Assembly (NCBI GenBank): GCA_014238225.1
Contig: JABABL010000001.1
Coordinates: forward strand, 72,564-136,563
Direction of reading: 5' to 3'
DNA: 64,000 bases
Source: Mycoplasmatales bacterium
GTDB taxonomy: Bacteria > Bacillota_I > Bacilli_A > Mycoplasmatales > JABAAY01
The position numbers were made by a program, and so were the translations under genes. The notes below the pieces were generated by a model. It was not told the origin of the DNA and did no database searches. It saw only the letters and a list, made by a program, of their open reading frames with translations. Below are positions 1 through 10,205 of this stretch, piece after piece (position 1 is the stretch's first letter; each line of letters opens with the position of its first letter).

Positions 1-414
1 TTGGATTCAATTGTTTATATTTTACATGTCGGTGACACTCGAGTGTATTGAATAAACGAAGGGTACATACAGCAAATTACCGCTGATCACAATGTTAAAA
101 ATGTCTTAATTGAAGAAAAAAAAATACCTAAATTCGACATTTTAAAGTCTAGAATAGGAAATGCCTTGACAAGTGCATTGGGACCCAACAAGCAAACTAA
201 AATTGATGTGTTTTCCATGCCTTTAAAAAATGGAAAAATGCTACTTACAACAGATGGTGTTCACGATTCTATAAGTAATGATGAAATGCTTTCGATATTG
301 AATGCAAAGGACAGTAAGCTCGAAGACCAGGTATCTGATTTAATAGTTGTCGCCGAAAGAAACGGTAGCAAGGACAATCTAACAGCTCTACTTGTTGGAA
401 TTCAAAATGCCTAA
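1..414 (+). CDS. prpC: PP2C-family serine/threonine protein phosphatase (5' end outside window)
   Basis: C-terminal 137 residues of a PP2C (PPM) metal-dependent phosphatase; the start lies before base 1. The frame shows GDTRVYW, ITADH, ITSALG-like LTSALG, a TTDGVHD metal-binding motif and a terminal DNLTALLV strand, in the usual PP2C order. One TGA (49-51) falls where the family has an aromatic residue and is read as Trp. PP2C enzymes remove phosphate from Ser/Thr and oppose the PknB-type kinase, whose gene overlaps this one by 8 nt. The phosphatase-kinase-RsgA-Rpe order is the classic Firmicutes arrangement, which supports the call. The symbol is borrowed from Bacillus. Confidence 0.9.
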
Positions 415-1486
415 TTCCAAAAATATTTTAATTAAAAATCGTTATAGAATTGAGACCGAAATAGGAAGTGGCGGAATGGCCAAGGTTTTTCAAGCAACAG
501 ATGTTTTGTTGAAAAGACAAGTTGCAATCAAAATATTGAAAAAAGATTTTAAGACAACGAAAGAAGAAATTATTCAAATTAGGCGATTTAATAGAGAAAA
601 AATTTTAATGAGCAAACTTGTCAGTGCTAATCTTGTTGAGATTTATGATGTCTTTGATGAAGAAGGCTTAAATGGCTATGTAATGGAATTAATCGATGGC
701 TACACGTTGAAGGAATTAATTAAAAAATATGCTCCCTTACCCTGTGATCAAGCAATAAAGATAATGACCAAAATAATTTCAGGAGTCACTATTATGCACA
801 AGGCCGAAATCGTACATAGAGATTTAAAACCCCAAAATATATTAATTACAGATTCTGGTGAAATAAAAGTTGCTGACTTTGGTATTGCTTTTCTACCTAA
901 TTTAATTGAAATGACAGGGAGTAGTGAAATAGTGGGAAGCCCACAATACATTTCCCCAGAAATGCTTACAAGAGAAAACATGGACAAGCGAAGTGATATT
1001 TATGCATTAGGAATAATACTATTCGAAATGTTAACAGGAGAGCTTCCATTCCACGGGAAATCACCAAAGGAAGTTGTTCTAAAACATTTGCACAATGTAA
1101 TACCCAATCCACAAGTTTTAATTGATGTAATCCCAAATTCATTAGTCAACGTTATTTATAAATCTACAATTCGTGATTTTACCAAAAGATACAGTGACGT
1201 TTCTAAAATGCTTGCAGATTTAAGTGTCTGTATGGACGAAAACAAAAAAACCCAAAAACTCATTAATATAAAGAGCAATTACGACAATGTTATGTTGAGA
1301 ACAACTGATAGAAAAAATGCTTCGAAAAGAGAAAGAACGATCGAACCTCGCCTGGAAAATAAATTTAAGGATCGAACCTTAAAAAACAATGGAACATATT
1401 TTTTATACGGAGGACTAGTCATTACTTTTATAGCAATTATAGGGGCCATCATCGCACTGGTTTTGGACATAACAGGAGCAATCTAA
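407..1486 (+). CDS. prkC: PknB/PrkC-type serine/threonine protein kinase without PASTA domains
   Basis: A 359-residue Hanks-type kinase. Visible motifs are the glycine loop (GSGGMAKVF), the VAIK lysine, the catalytic loop HRDLKPQN, the DFG motif, an activation segment ending SPQYISPE, and RSDIYALG. The kinase domain ends near residue 275. A short basic linker follows, then one hydrophobic segment (about 333-355), and the protein stops there. The extracellular PASTA repeats that sense cell wall in Bacillus PrkC are absent, as expected for a wall-less cell. I chose ATG 407 over TTG 392 because it overlaps the phosphatase stop least. It is likely cotranscribed with the phosphatase, which would reverse its action. 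Confidence 0.93.
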   Translation: MPNSKNILIKNRYRIETEIGSGGMAKVFQATDVLLKRQVAIKILKKDFKTTKEEIIQIRRFNREKILMSKLVSANLVEIYDVFDEEGLNGYVMELIDGYTLKELIKKYAPLPCDQAIKIMTKIISGVTIMHKAEIVHRDLKPQNILITDSGEIKVADFGIAFLPNLIEMTGSSEIVGSPQYISPEMLTRENMDKRSDIYALGIILFEMLTGELPFHGKSPKEVVLKHLHNVIPNPQVLIDVIPNSLVNVIYKSTIRDFTKRYSDVSKMLADLSVCMDENKKTQKLINIKSNYDNVMLRTTDRKNASKRERTIEPRLENKFKDRTLKNNGTYFLYGGLVITFIAIIGAIIALVLDITGAI

Positions 1487-1487
1487 G

Positions 1488-2351
1488 ATGGAGTATTTCG
1501 ATGCAAAAGTTATAGAAACCTCTTCCGAAAATTTTCTTGTCTGAGGAAAAAACAAAAAAATCTTTGTAAAGATGAGTGGTAAGTTAAGATTATCTTCAAA
1601 AAGACCTGCAGTAATTAACGACAAGGTTAAGATTTTATGCGACGGCAGTAGTTGTTTGATTGAGAAGATTTACGAACCCATTAATTATTTTTCGCGACCT
1701 AGATGTGCCAACATTACCAGAGGCATCATAGTTGTTTCGCTTATTGATCCAGTTGTGGACATAAGAAAGGTTTATTTAATGATTATGTCTCTCGCGTTAA
1801 AGTTTGTTTCTGCAACAGTATGTTTTACAAAGAAAGATATTGCAAAAGACAATCACGAGAATTTAAAACACTTTGAAAGCTTAAAAACAGATGGATTTCC
1901 ATATATTATCATTAACAATAATGATTTTAAAGAAATTGATTTTTTTGCAAAGCAAATTAAAAACAAAACAACGGTTTTAATGGGAGAGTCGGGTGTTGGC
2001 AAAAGTTCTTTATTTAATAATTTATTAGGTTACAAAAAAGCAGTAGAAGGAACAATAAACAGAAAATTGAAAAGAGGAAACCACACGACATCTCATCACG
2101 CCCTGATTCCTATATTGGGAGGTTTTTTAATTGACACTCCTGGTTTTATGAAAATAAGAATTGATAATGAAAACAAAAACGTCTTGAGTAAAGCGTATTT
2201 AGACTTCAATAAATACGCAACAAAATGTAAGTTTAGAAATTGTCTACACATAGAGGAAAAAGACTGTTTTGTAAAGAAAAAATTAAAAGAGAATAAAATT
2301 AGTGATGTAAGATACAATTTATACAAGAAACTTATTAGGGAGAATAGATAA
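1488..2351 (+). CDS. rsgA: Small-ribosomal-subunit biogenesis GTPase RsgA
   Basis: A 287-residue circularly permuted GTPase. An N-terminal OB-like region is followed by G4 (TKKD, about 114-117, a variant of NKxD), then the P-loop GESGVGKSS (about 166-174), then the G2/G3 region ending in DTPG. The C-terminus carries the RsgA zinc motif C-x4-C-x-H-x5-C. RsgA acts in late maturation of the 30S subunit. The start ATG lies 1 nt after the kinase stop. An in-frame TGA near residue 19 is Trp, so a standard-code reading would miss the N-terminus. It sits between the kinase and rpe, as in Bacillus. Confidence 0.95.
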
Positions 2352-3011
2352 ATGAACAAAACTATCATTGCACTAAGCATTCTAAATGTAAATATTTTTG
2401 AATTAGATTCCGTTTTAAAAAAAGCCAAGAAGGCTAAAATTGACTGACTTCACTTTGATATGATGGATGGTTATTTTGTAAAGAACTTTAGTTTTAGTTT
2501 GAATATGATGAAACAAATCAAGGAAAAATATGATATTTTTACTGATACTCATTTAATGATAACTAACCCTGAACACCATGCAGTGCAATTTGCAAATGCC
2601 GGGAGCAATTTGGTTACATTTCACTTTGAAGCGTGCACTTATTCAGAGATTACACATTTGTTAAACGAGTATTCTTATACAAAAAAAAGAATAGGAATTG
2701 TTCTAAATATAAACACTAAGATTTCACAAATATATGAATATTTACCAAGATTGGATGTTGTTGTTCTTATGGGAGTGGAGCCAGGTAAAGGCGGCCAAAA
2801 ATTCAATGAAAAAGTATTGAACAAAATAGTAAAGTTAAAGGAATATATTCAAAAAAACAATTTAAAAACGTTAATAGAGATAGACGGAGGCATTAAAATA
2901 AAAGAAGCTAAACTTTGTAGAGAAGCAGGCGCTGATATTTTAGTTGCAGGAACTTTTTTAACCAAATCTGACAATTTCTCTTCTGATCTTCTTAAATTGA
3001 AGGGTCAGTAA
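2352..3011 (+). CDS. rpe: Ribulose-phosphate 3-epimerase
   Basis: A 219-residue TIM-barrel enzyme that interconverts ribulose 5-phosphate and xylulose 5-phosphate in the pentose phosphate pathway. Signatures are an N-terminal ALSIL, the metal-binding segment HFDMMDGYFVKN, the HLMITNPE strand, the phosphate-binding MGVEPGKGGQKF, and EIDGGI followed by GADILVAGTFL near the C-terminus. Length is normal for the family. The ATG follows the rsgA stop directly, and one TGA near residue 32 is read as Trp. This gene closes the phosphatase-kinase-rsgA-rpe operon and meets the lipoprotein gene on the other strand tail to tail, 28 bp apart. Confidence 0.96.
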
Positions 3012-3039
3012 ACTTTATACTAAACGAGACATTAAAAAT

Positions 3040-6000
3040 TTAGCCGCCAGCACCAGCAAAAAACAAACCACTAATTGTTGAAGCGCTAATAATTTCAAAA
3101 TTTTCAACAATAATACCGGAAATTACAAAATCTGCAACAGGAGATGTCCCCGGAGGATCGTTACTAAATAATACAAGCAAACCAGGTGAAGTCGAAAATA
3201 TTGTCAAAATGAAAGAAGGGGCGGGCAAGGTAATGGTGCTGCCATCTTCCGTCACTTGAAGAACACCTCTTAAGGTGCGTCCCGCTTCTTGAGAGACACC
3301 AAGAGTCACAGAAGAAAGCTCAAAGCCAGAGGTATTTAGACTTTCTGCTGTCTCAAAAAGCAAATTTTCTAAAACCGGATTAGCGATCTGGTCTTGGGCT
3401 CAGTCTACAAAAGCATTGGTTACTACTTCTGCGTTTGTAGGTGTTTGATTAATAAAAGAAGTAGTTGATGCAGCCATGATGGAATTTCCTGCAGAATTTA
3501 AGGTCGTTGTAATTACGAATGAATTATCAGTATTTTGATAGGTACGCACCCTTATCCCGTTAGTAGTTATTGTTAAAGAATTCTGAGCAAACGTTATGGA
3601 GCTATTGGTGGAGCTCACTGAATCAAAAGGCTCAGAAATTGTGATTGAGTCAATTAAAGTAATAGAGGAATCAAAATTACGTAGTCTATTAAGCAACACT
3701 TGATACAAATTATTTAAAGAACTGTCTTCTGGAATTCCGTTAATTCCATTTAAAAATACTCCAAAATTTTTATTTACTTCATTCAACGTAGGTAACTGAT
3801 TTATTTCAGAACTAGATGATGCCTGAGAAATTATATTGCCTTCACCATTAGATGTTATATCTAACGTAAAAGTTTGATTGAAATTAGTGTAAATCCTTGA
3901 ATATTTACTATCGGTAAACACAAACAAGCTATTAACCGCAAAAGACAAAGAGGTAGGGCTTGCTGTTACAGAGGTCAATGGTAAAGAAATGGAAATTTGC
4001 GTGATTGTTGTTATTGTTTCATCAACATCTTTTAATCTGTTCAATATTCCGTTATACAATGTGCTTTGAGATATGTTACTAGGGGAAGGGATGCCGGTAA
4101 TGTCAACTAACGAACGACCAGAATTAATAATATTCTCTGTTCTTGTTGGAGACGGAATTATGCTAGAAACGGAAGATGACATTGATATTGCTGAACCAGT
4201 GTTATCAAGCGTTATATCAATAACAAAGGTATCATCTGAATTTACAAAGGTGCTCACAATTGGACTATCAGTTGAAACTGACAAAGAGTCCTGTGCAAAA
4301 GTAAGTGTTGAGGCTGTGCTACTAACTGATGTTAACGGATTGGAAATGCTTATTGATGTTATATTTTGAACTTCGGGAGAAATGAGCTTAATTCTTTCCA
4401 AAATTGTAAAGTATAGACGGCTCAATGAAACATTTGTAGGTACATTACTTACTCCATCTAGTGCTCTTCCAAAATTTGCTATGATGTCTTCTTCAGAGGG
4501 AGTAGACTCTAGTCCTGAAATAACTCCGATGCTTGTGATTACATCATTACTTATTTCAACATTTGCCATGGTAACAATAGAAAGAGGATTACTAAAACTA
4601 TTTGAATTTGTTCCCCCAGCAGTTAGTATGGATAATCTGTTTTGCAAGATTCCGGCAAAATTTCCTGCCCCGTCACTGAATACCGAGTCACTCTCAGCAT
4701 CTATAATTGTTACTAAACTAATATTGACAATAGAAGTGTCAATCACTTGAGTAGCGTCTAGCAATGCATCTCACAGCACGGCTTGACTAGATATAAGTGG
4801 TCTTTCTGTAGCTCCGTTCAATCCGTTAACGGCATTTAAAATAACTTCATTATTTAGTGGTTGAGCCAAGATGCTGTCTGTTGGAGCCGCTATTTGAGGG
4901 GTCCCAGTAATTAAACCTGTTGTTATGTCAACATCAATATTGGAAATAGTTATTTCTGAGTTCGGGTTTCGATAGTTTTCGAAAGATCCACCGACTGTTT
5001 GAAAGGAAATACTTCCAGCAGAAATATAAGCCTCTGTTCCAGATGTGTTTGTTGTAATGAAAGTATTACTATTGGAAATACTAATATCTACAATTCCTGT
5101 TATGCTCCCGTCAACACTTCGCAAAGCTTCCAAAAAAGCATCAAAAAATAAAGCAGCATTATTGTCAGAAGGAACAGAAGTAACCCCATCCAAACTTCTA
5201 ACACTGGATAAAATTGTTTGAGTGGAACTATAAACAGGAAGAAGCCCTAAAACAGTTGTAGAATCACTAGTTATGATATTAGTTCCGTTTACCACTATTC
5301 CCGACATTACAAAATCATCATTGGAATTTTGCAAAACGGAAATTCCTGGAATATTAGTAGTCATGGAAATAACCCCTCTTGCAATTGTTATAGATGAAGC
5401 GTCTTCTGAAACTTCTATGAAGTTTCGTATTTCAGTATTTGCAACCAACAAACTAATGGACAGTAATTGAGCTGAAGAAAAGCTTTCATCAAAGCTCTGT
5501 ATTTGTCTAACAAGCGGAGCTAATAATTGTAATTCATTCAAATCAATTGGTGGAGAAGCAGAATCATATTGAGTTATTAAGTTAATCAAAGTTTCTTCTA
5601 AAAGTTCGCTAGCTGTTACTTGCGGCTCAAAAACATTTCTAGTAATTGTAATATCTCTAATCTGATTATTGACAACCAGTATTTGTGTAATAATCAAACT
5701 TTCTGCATTGGTGTACGTTTGAAAAGAACCACCGATTGTTTCAACAGTAATAGAATTAGCAGTCACCGTAACAAAATTTTCTAGACTATTTGTAACAATT
5801 GAAGTTTCCGGATTTGAAATATCAATAGAGGTTATATCACTAACTGTGCTTCCGTTTAAAGCAAAAGATCTTATAATTTCATTTAGCACAACCCCTGCAT
5901 TAGTGGATGATTGAGGAAGAATAGAAAGAGAATTTAGATCAAGCAAAGCTAAACGCACAGCAGCTACCCGACTGTTTTCACCGGGTTCAGGTACAACATT

Positions 6001-6099
6001 AGTAGTGTTCCCGCAAGCTTGCGCCACAACAGAAATTCCAATTCCCCCTGCAACAGCAGCAGCAAGTAAACTAGAAATTTTTCTTTTTTTACTACTCAT
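3040..6099 (-). CDS. Giant lipoprotein built of about eight tandem repeats
   Basis: A 1019-residue exported lipoprotein. The N-terminus has a basic stretch, a hydrophobic core and the lipobox VAQAC (Cys 29), so it should be cleaved by signal peptidase II and anchored by lipid. The rest consists of about eight diverged repeats of 115-130 residues starting near 32, 158, 280, 405, 534, 649, 770 and 886. A typical unit has xLxGVxxxPS, then SxxxLYxxILxRL, then SITxIxSISISNPxTSV, then a FVI strand. It is rich in Ser, Thr, Asn and Ile, low in Lys, and has no second Cys. Two TGA codons are read as Trp, one of them in the motif LWDALL. The 429-aa lipoprotein at 16559-17848 carries the same motif. Function is unknown; it is probably a surface antigen or adhesin. 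Confidence 0.88.
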
Positions 6100-6105
6100 A
6101 CTTAA

Positions 6106-6111
6106 ATTATA
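6106..6111 (-). promoter_or_regulatory. -10 box of the repeat-lipoprotein gene (leaderless)
   Basis: TATAAT on the minus strand ends exactly 6 nt before the ATG at 6099. Transcription normally begins 6-8 nt beyond the -10 box, so the start codon would be at or next to +1. I see no ribosome-binding site and no clear -35 element. Confidence 0.6.
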
Positions 6112-6241
6112 TTATTTTAATGAGAAAAAAAATAAAAATAAGAATTACAACCATTCATTCGGAAAGTTCAATATTAAATAAACAACCGTAAATTTAGTTG
6201 AATAATGTAGCATCTAATACAACGAACAATAATACTAATTA

Positions 6242-7225
6242 TTACAATGCATTTTTTATTTTTTCCAGTGTTTTGAATTTAACAGTTTTATGGGCAAGTT
6301 TTAATGCGTTAACCATGGCTTTACAGTCTGTTGAACCATGTGCCTTTACAACAACACCATTCAAACCCAGAACCAATGCCCCGCCTACTTCTCTATAGTC
6401 TAGTTTTTTTCTAATTTTTCTAAAAATATTAAACGATAATAAAGCAGCAGTAATTCCCAATGGGGATTTCAAAAGGCTTTCCTTCAAAACTTTAGAAATA
6501 CTTTTTGCTGTTCCTTCTATTGCTTTCAAAAGTATATTTCCGGTAAACCCATCACAAAGAACAACGTCTATTTCTCCGCCCAGCACTGTTCTAGCCTCGA
6601 CATTTCCTACAAAGTTTTCTATTTTACTTTTCAAATAATCATGGTATTCAATATATTTCTTTGTGCCCTTGCCTGGCTCAGTTCCAATATTCAATAATCC
6701 AATTTTTGGGCTTGGCTTATTTAAAACAAGTTTAGAAAAAACACTACCAAGAACGGATCATTGTCTTAACACCTCGCTATTGACTTCCAAAAAAGCCCCT
6801 CCGTCCAATAGACAAAAAGGTTGATTTGTGATAGTTGGTATAATAGGCATGAAAACAGGTCTTATTACATTTCTCATTGTTTTCAAAGTCAGTGTTGCAC
6901 CACCTACAAAAGCCCCACTATTACCAGCACTAATAACAGCATCAGCGGTTTTGTTTTTTACGAGATTAACAGCCACTTGCATGGAATTGTTTTTTTTTCT
7001 GAAAAAAGCCAAATGAGAGTCATTACTATCTAAGTATTCCGAAGCCGAAATAAATTCACCATTGAATTCTAGATTTTTTAAATCTTGATACTCGCTGACT
7101 TTTTCCTTGCTTCCCACAATGTATAAATAAACATCTTTATTGTTTTTACTAAATTTTTTAGCAGCTTTGATCAAGGGACCTGGGCCAAGGTCTCCGCCCA
7201 TTAAGTCCATCACTATCTTTATCAT
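6242..7225 (-). CDS. plsX: Phosphate acyltransferase PlsX
   Basis: A 327-residue acyl-ACP:phosphate acyltransferase, which makes acyl-phosphate for PlsY in phospholipid synthesis. It opens with MDLMGGDLGPGP (family DAMGGDxGP) and continues with SAGNSGAFVGG, LLDGGA, NIGTEPGKG and CDGFTGNILLK, all in family order. An internal TGA in RQWSV is Trp. Length is typical. It is transcribed alone, divergently from rpmB. A minus-strand TATAAT (7234-7239) ends 8 nt before the ATG. Neither plsY nor acpP is nearby. Confidence 0.95.
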
Positions 7226-7233
7226 GTAATAGT

Positions 7234-7239
7234 ATTATA
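7234..7239 (-). promoter_or_regulatory. -10 box of plsX
   Basis: TATAAT on the minus strand, with 8 nt between it and the plsX ATG and no ribosome-binding site. It predicts a leader of 0-3 nt. Confidence 0.5.
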
Positions 7240-7310
7240 GTTAAAATTGTAGAAAAAAATGTCTATCTCAACAAAATCTCAAATACACGAAAAGAAAAGA
7301 AAAAGTAGTG

Positions 7311-7316
7311 TAGAAT
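7311..7316 (+). promoter_or_regulatory. -10 box of rpmB
   Basis: TAGAAT lies 9 nt before the rpmB start codon. There is no AGGAG-like site in the gap, so the transcript should be nearly leaderless. Confidence 0.45.
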
Positions 7317-7325
7317 AATTTTACT

Positions 7326-7529
7326 ATGAGTAGAAAATGCGACCTGTGTGGTAAAAAAAGTTTTATTGGAAGAAGTCGAAGCCATGCTCTAAATAGTTCT
7401 CTTAAAGTTTGACAACCTAATTTACAATATACAACTGTAACAACGCAAAACGGCGATAAAAGAAGAGTGAAAGTTACTGCTCGTTGCTTGAAAACCCTGA
7501 AAAAAAATGGCATGAAGATTAGTTCGTAA
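7326..7529 (+). CDS. rpmB: 50S ribosomal protein L28
   Basis: A 67-residue protein that begins MSRKCDLCGKKSFIG and continues GRSRSHALNSS, VWQPNLQ, RRVKVTARCLKTLKKNG; this is the complete L28 pattern. The CxxC pair near the N-terminus could bind zinc, with the later Cys in TARCLK as a possible partner. The TGA in VWQPN is the conserved Trp/Arg position and proves that the frame continues. It is a structural protein of the large subunit. It stands alone between plsX and the amidotransferase gene, and is too short and TGA-interrupted for standard-code gene finding. Confidence 0.96.
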
Positions 7530-7581
7530 CTTTAAATACATTCATGTCGTGTCATTACAGAATAATTAGATAAAAATACTT

Positions 7582-8244
7582 TTATTCGTATGTATCGGAT
7601 ATGTCCCATTCTATATGAGGACCAGATAATCAGTAACTACCATTACCGTAATTTCCTTCCACGATGGCGGGCAAACCGTTTACCTCATAACGTGCAATAG
7701 TTTTCACACTTGATGACGGAACAAAATTGAATCAATTGCCAGCATAGTAATAAACCCATTTTTTTTCTTTGCTCTCCTCATCAATTATTTTTAAGCACAA
7801 CGTTCCTTCACCCGGTACATCAGTAAATGGCAAGTTCTGCAACGGCCCTTCTGCTTCCACTTGCGCTATTTGTAAATTATCTGTAGATTTTTCAACTCAA
7901 GAACCAGAGTGTCAATTAAAACTTTCTGCCAAATAATAAGCACCAGCACAAATTCCAATTATGGATCCACCGTTTCTGATAAAATTTTTAATCAATAATT
8001 TATTTTTTTGAGAAATACTTTCTCCATAATGTGCGGAGTTGCCGCCCGGGAATATAAAAATATCATTTTTGGACAATTTTAGTTTTTGAATATCCTTATT
8101 TTTTACTAACACTACTTTTCAAAACTTTTGGAAAAAATGTTTTGCAAATGAAACAGCTTTCTTTGAAGCTGGCTCTTCTTCAAATAAGTAGGCAGTTTTT
8201 CGCATATTCTTTTCAAAGTATTTTGAAAAGAAGTTTAAACACAT
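7582..8244 (-). CDS. BPL_N-type glutamine-amidotransferase-like protein
   Basis: A 220-residue protein like the N-terminal domain of eukaryotic biotin-protein ligase, a class I glutamine amidotransferase fold. Key segments are FPGGNSAHYG, then RNGGSIIGICAGAYYLA with the nucleophile-elbow Cys (about residue 98), then EGPL, YYAGNWF, ARYEVNG and a final YWLSGPHIEWD. No biotin-ligase domain is attached and no birA is adjacent. Five TGA codons are read as Trp. The substrate is unknown; a hydrolase or amidase role is possible. It is divergent from the MATE gene, with only 24 bp between the two start codons. Confidence 0.72.
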
Positions 8245-8251
8245 AGTTATT

Positions 8252-8261
8252 ATTATAGAAT
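8252..8261. promoter_or_regulatory. Overlapping opposed -10 boxes for two leaderless genes
   Basis: The 10 bp ATTATAGAAT hold TATAAT on the minus strand (8257-8252) and TAGAAT on the plus strand (8256-8261). Each hexamer ends exactly 7 nt before an ATG: 8244 on the minus strand and 8269 on the plus strand. No ribosome site fits on either side. The whole 24-bp intergenic space is therefore promoter. Confidence 0.6.
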
Positions 8262-8268
8262 TTTATTA

Positions 8269-9729
8269 ATGAATACAGCACCAAGAGAAAAGAAAAGAAT
8301 AAACATTTTTAAATGGTTTAAGAATAGGTACATTGGGAATTGACCCTTTTATGTTTTGATTTTAACAATTATGATTCCTGTAGTAACACAATCTTTTTTA
8401 GAAACTGCAATTAACCTTGTGGATAATGCGTTTGCTAACAATGCGGGCTCAGACGGTGCAGCTGTCGGTGGAATTGGTATCGCTAATCAAATATTCTTTA
8501 TTTTTCTTTTAACTACAATTGGAGTTGCAAGTGGATTTGGAGTGTACACTAGTCAGTTTTTTGGAGCCAAAAGAGAGAAACAATTGCAAGAAATCGTCAG
8601 AATAAAAATTATTGTTGCAATTGTCATGGCAATTATTTTTGTTCTGATTATTGAATTATTCGGGCGAGAACTAGTGACATTTTTAACAGGAGCGGAGCCT
8701 GACACTAACAACAGTTCACGCCTTAATATTATTAATACCGGCACAGAATACATCAGAATAGTTGCAATTTCTTATCCTCTAGCAGCTGTTAGTATTGCCC
8801 TTTCCTTTACTTTTCAACAAACAAAAAGGGTAAAGTGACCTATTTTGGTTACTTTACTATCTTTGATTATTAATGCTGGTTTGGATGCAGTTTTTGTTTT
8901 TGGCAACACAAACATAAGTCCAGTCCAAGGGATAGCATTGGGAACCATCATCGCTCGAGCTGTAGAGATTCTTGCATTCATAGTTATTCTTTATTTTACG
9001 AAATATGAATTTTCACGGGAAATTTGAAAATTGTGAAAGACAACAAGGAAATTATGAGTTCGTGCTTTAATAACAGCAGGACCATTCATTATTAACGAAA
9101 TATTGTGATCAACCGCTATAACAGCACGGTTTGTCTTTTACGGAGAACGGAGTACAGACGCACTGTTGGCTTTAATTGTCTCTTCCACTATTAATGATTT
9201 TGCATTTGTAATTTTTAGTGGAATTGCAATATCTGTCAGTATTGTTGTAGGTAACTCATTAGGGAAAAACTTATTAAAAGAAGCAGAAGCCAATACAAAA
9301 AAATTATTATTCTTTTCCTTTGTGTTAGCTATTCTTGTGGGTATATTTATTTTTGGATGTTCATTTTGGGTTCCAGGGGTGTTCTTCAGTAATAATCCTC
9401 CTGGATCACAAATAATAGCAACCTACTTCACAGCATCCTTAGCTGTTGCGTTTCCGTTTATTACGCTCGTTGCTGCAATGCAATTCGTTGTTAAGGCAGG
9501 GGGTGACTCAGTAGGGGTGTTTTTAAGTGATGGCTTACTCCAATGGGTTGGACCAACACTGTTGGCGTTTTTACTAGTTACATTTGCTCAGAATTTGGAC
9601 ATCATAATTATAAATATACTTTTTCAATCTTTTGTTGTAGTAAAAATGGGGATAGCCTCCATCTTCTATTTCAGAAAAAAATGAGTTAAAAATTTAGCCA
9701 AATCTGAGAAAGAGTGGGGACCTGTATAA
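8269..9729 (+). CDS. MATE family multidrug/toxin efflux transporter
   Basis: A 486-residue polytopic membrane protein with two homologous MatE halves of about 200 residues. The first contains VTQSFLETAINLVDNAFA, GIANQIFF and GFGVYTSQFFGA; the second contains GIAISVSIVVGNSLG. I estimate about 12 hydrophobic helices. It is probably a Na+- or H+-coupled antiporter exporting cationic compounds. Several TGA codons (for example before PFY near residue 25) are Trp. It reads divergently from the amidotransferase gene through a shared promoter and ends 44 bp before rplM. Substrate cannot be told from sequence. Confidence 0.9.
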
Positions 9730-9757
9730 CTTACTTTACATAAAAAGATATTTTTGT

Positions 9758-9763
9758 TATAAT
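9758..9763 (+). promoter_or_regulatory. -10 box of the rplM-rpsI operon
   Basis: A perfect TATAAT with 10 nt before the rplM ATG and no ribosome-binding site in that gap. Predicted leader is 2-5 nt. Confidence 0.6.
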
Positions 9764-9773
9764 TTACTTACTT

Positions 9774-10205
9774 ATGAGACAGACTACTAATTTGAAAAAA
9801 GAAAATACCGAAAAAAAGTGATTTGTTATTGATGCAGACTCTAAAATTTTAGGTAAGTTAGCTGTAAGGGCAGCGGAAATTTTAAGCGGTAGGACAAAAA
9901 CAAATTTTACCCTTAATGTTGACAATGGAGATAATGTCATTGTTATTAATACTGATAAAATTGTTTTATCTTCCGATAAATTGGATAAGAAGCTTTATTA
10001 TAATCATTCGGGCTACGCTGGAGGATTGCGAAAAAGAACAGCTCGAACAATGAAAAAATCTTATTCCCCTGAAATGGTTGAAAGAGCTATCAAGGGAATG
10101 CTAACAAGAAATAAAATGGGACGCAAACAACTAAGAAGTTTGTTTTTGTATAAAGGAAGCGAGCACAAACATTCTGCTCAGCAACCTGAAAGGATTGATT
10201 TCTAA
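9774..10205 (+). CDS. rplM: 50S ribosomal protein L13
   Basis: A 143-residue L13. It shows WFVIDADSKILGKLAVRAAEIL, the GDNVIVINTDKI strand, YYNHSGYAGGLR, AIKGMLTRNKMGR, LFLYKGSEHKHSAQQPE, in the family order. The N-terminal TGA is the conserved Trp. It binds 23S rRNA early in 50S assembly. Its stop overlaps the rpsI start (TAATG), the near-universal rplM-rpsI pair. Confidence 0.97.

Noticed and set aside
392..409. TTG 392 as the kinase start
   Set aside because: It would overlap the phosphatase by 23 nt with no ribosome site; ATG 407 overlaps by 8 nt and begins just before the first conserved segment.
748..987. Antisense open frames inside the kinase and many other genes
   Set aside because: They lie opposite strong, family-matched genes and show no ribosome site or recognisable protein.
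4073..4750. Plus-strand frames (98 and 122 codons) within the repeat lipoprotein
   Set aside because: They mirror the Ser/Thr-rich codons of the real minus-strand gene and have no start signals.
6112..6241. RNA gene or hidden ORF in the gap upstream of the repeat lipoprotein
   Set aside because: I find no tRNA-like fold, hairpin or conserved frame; apart from the promoter the 130 bp look featureless.
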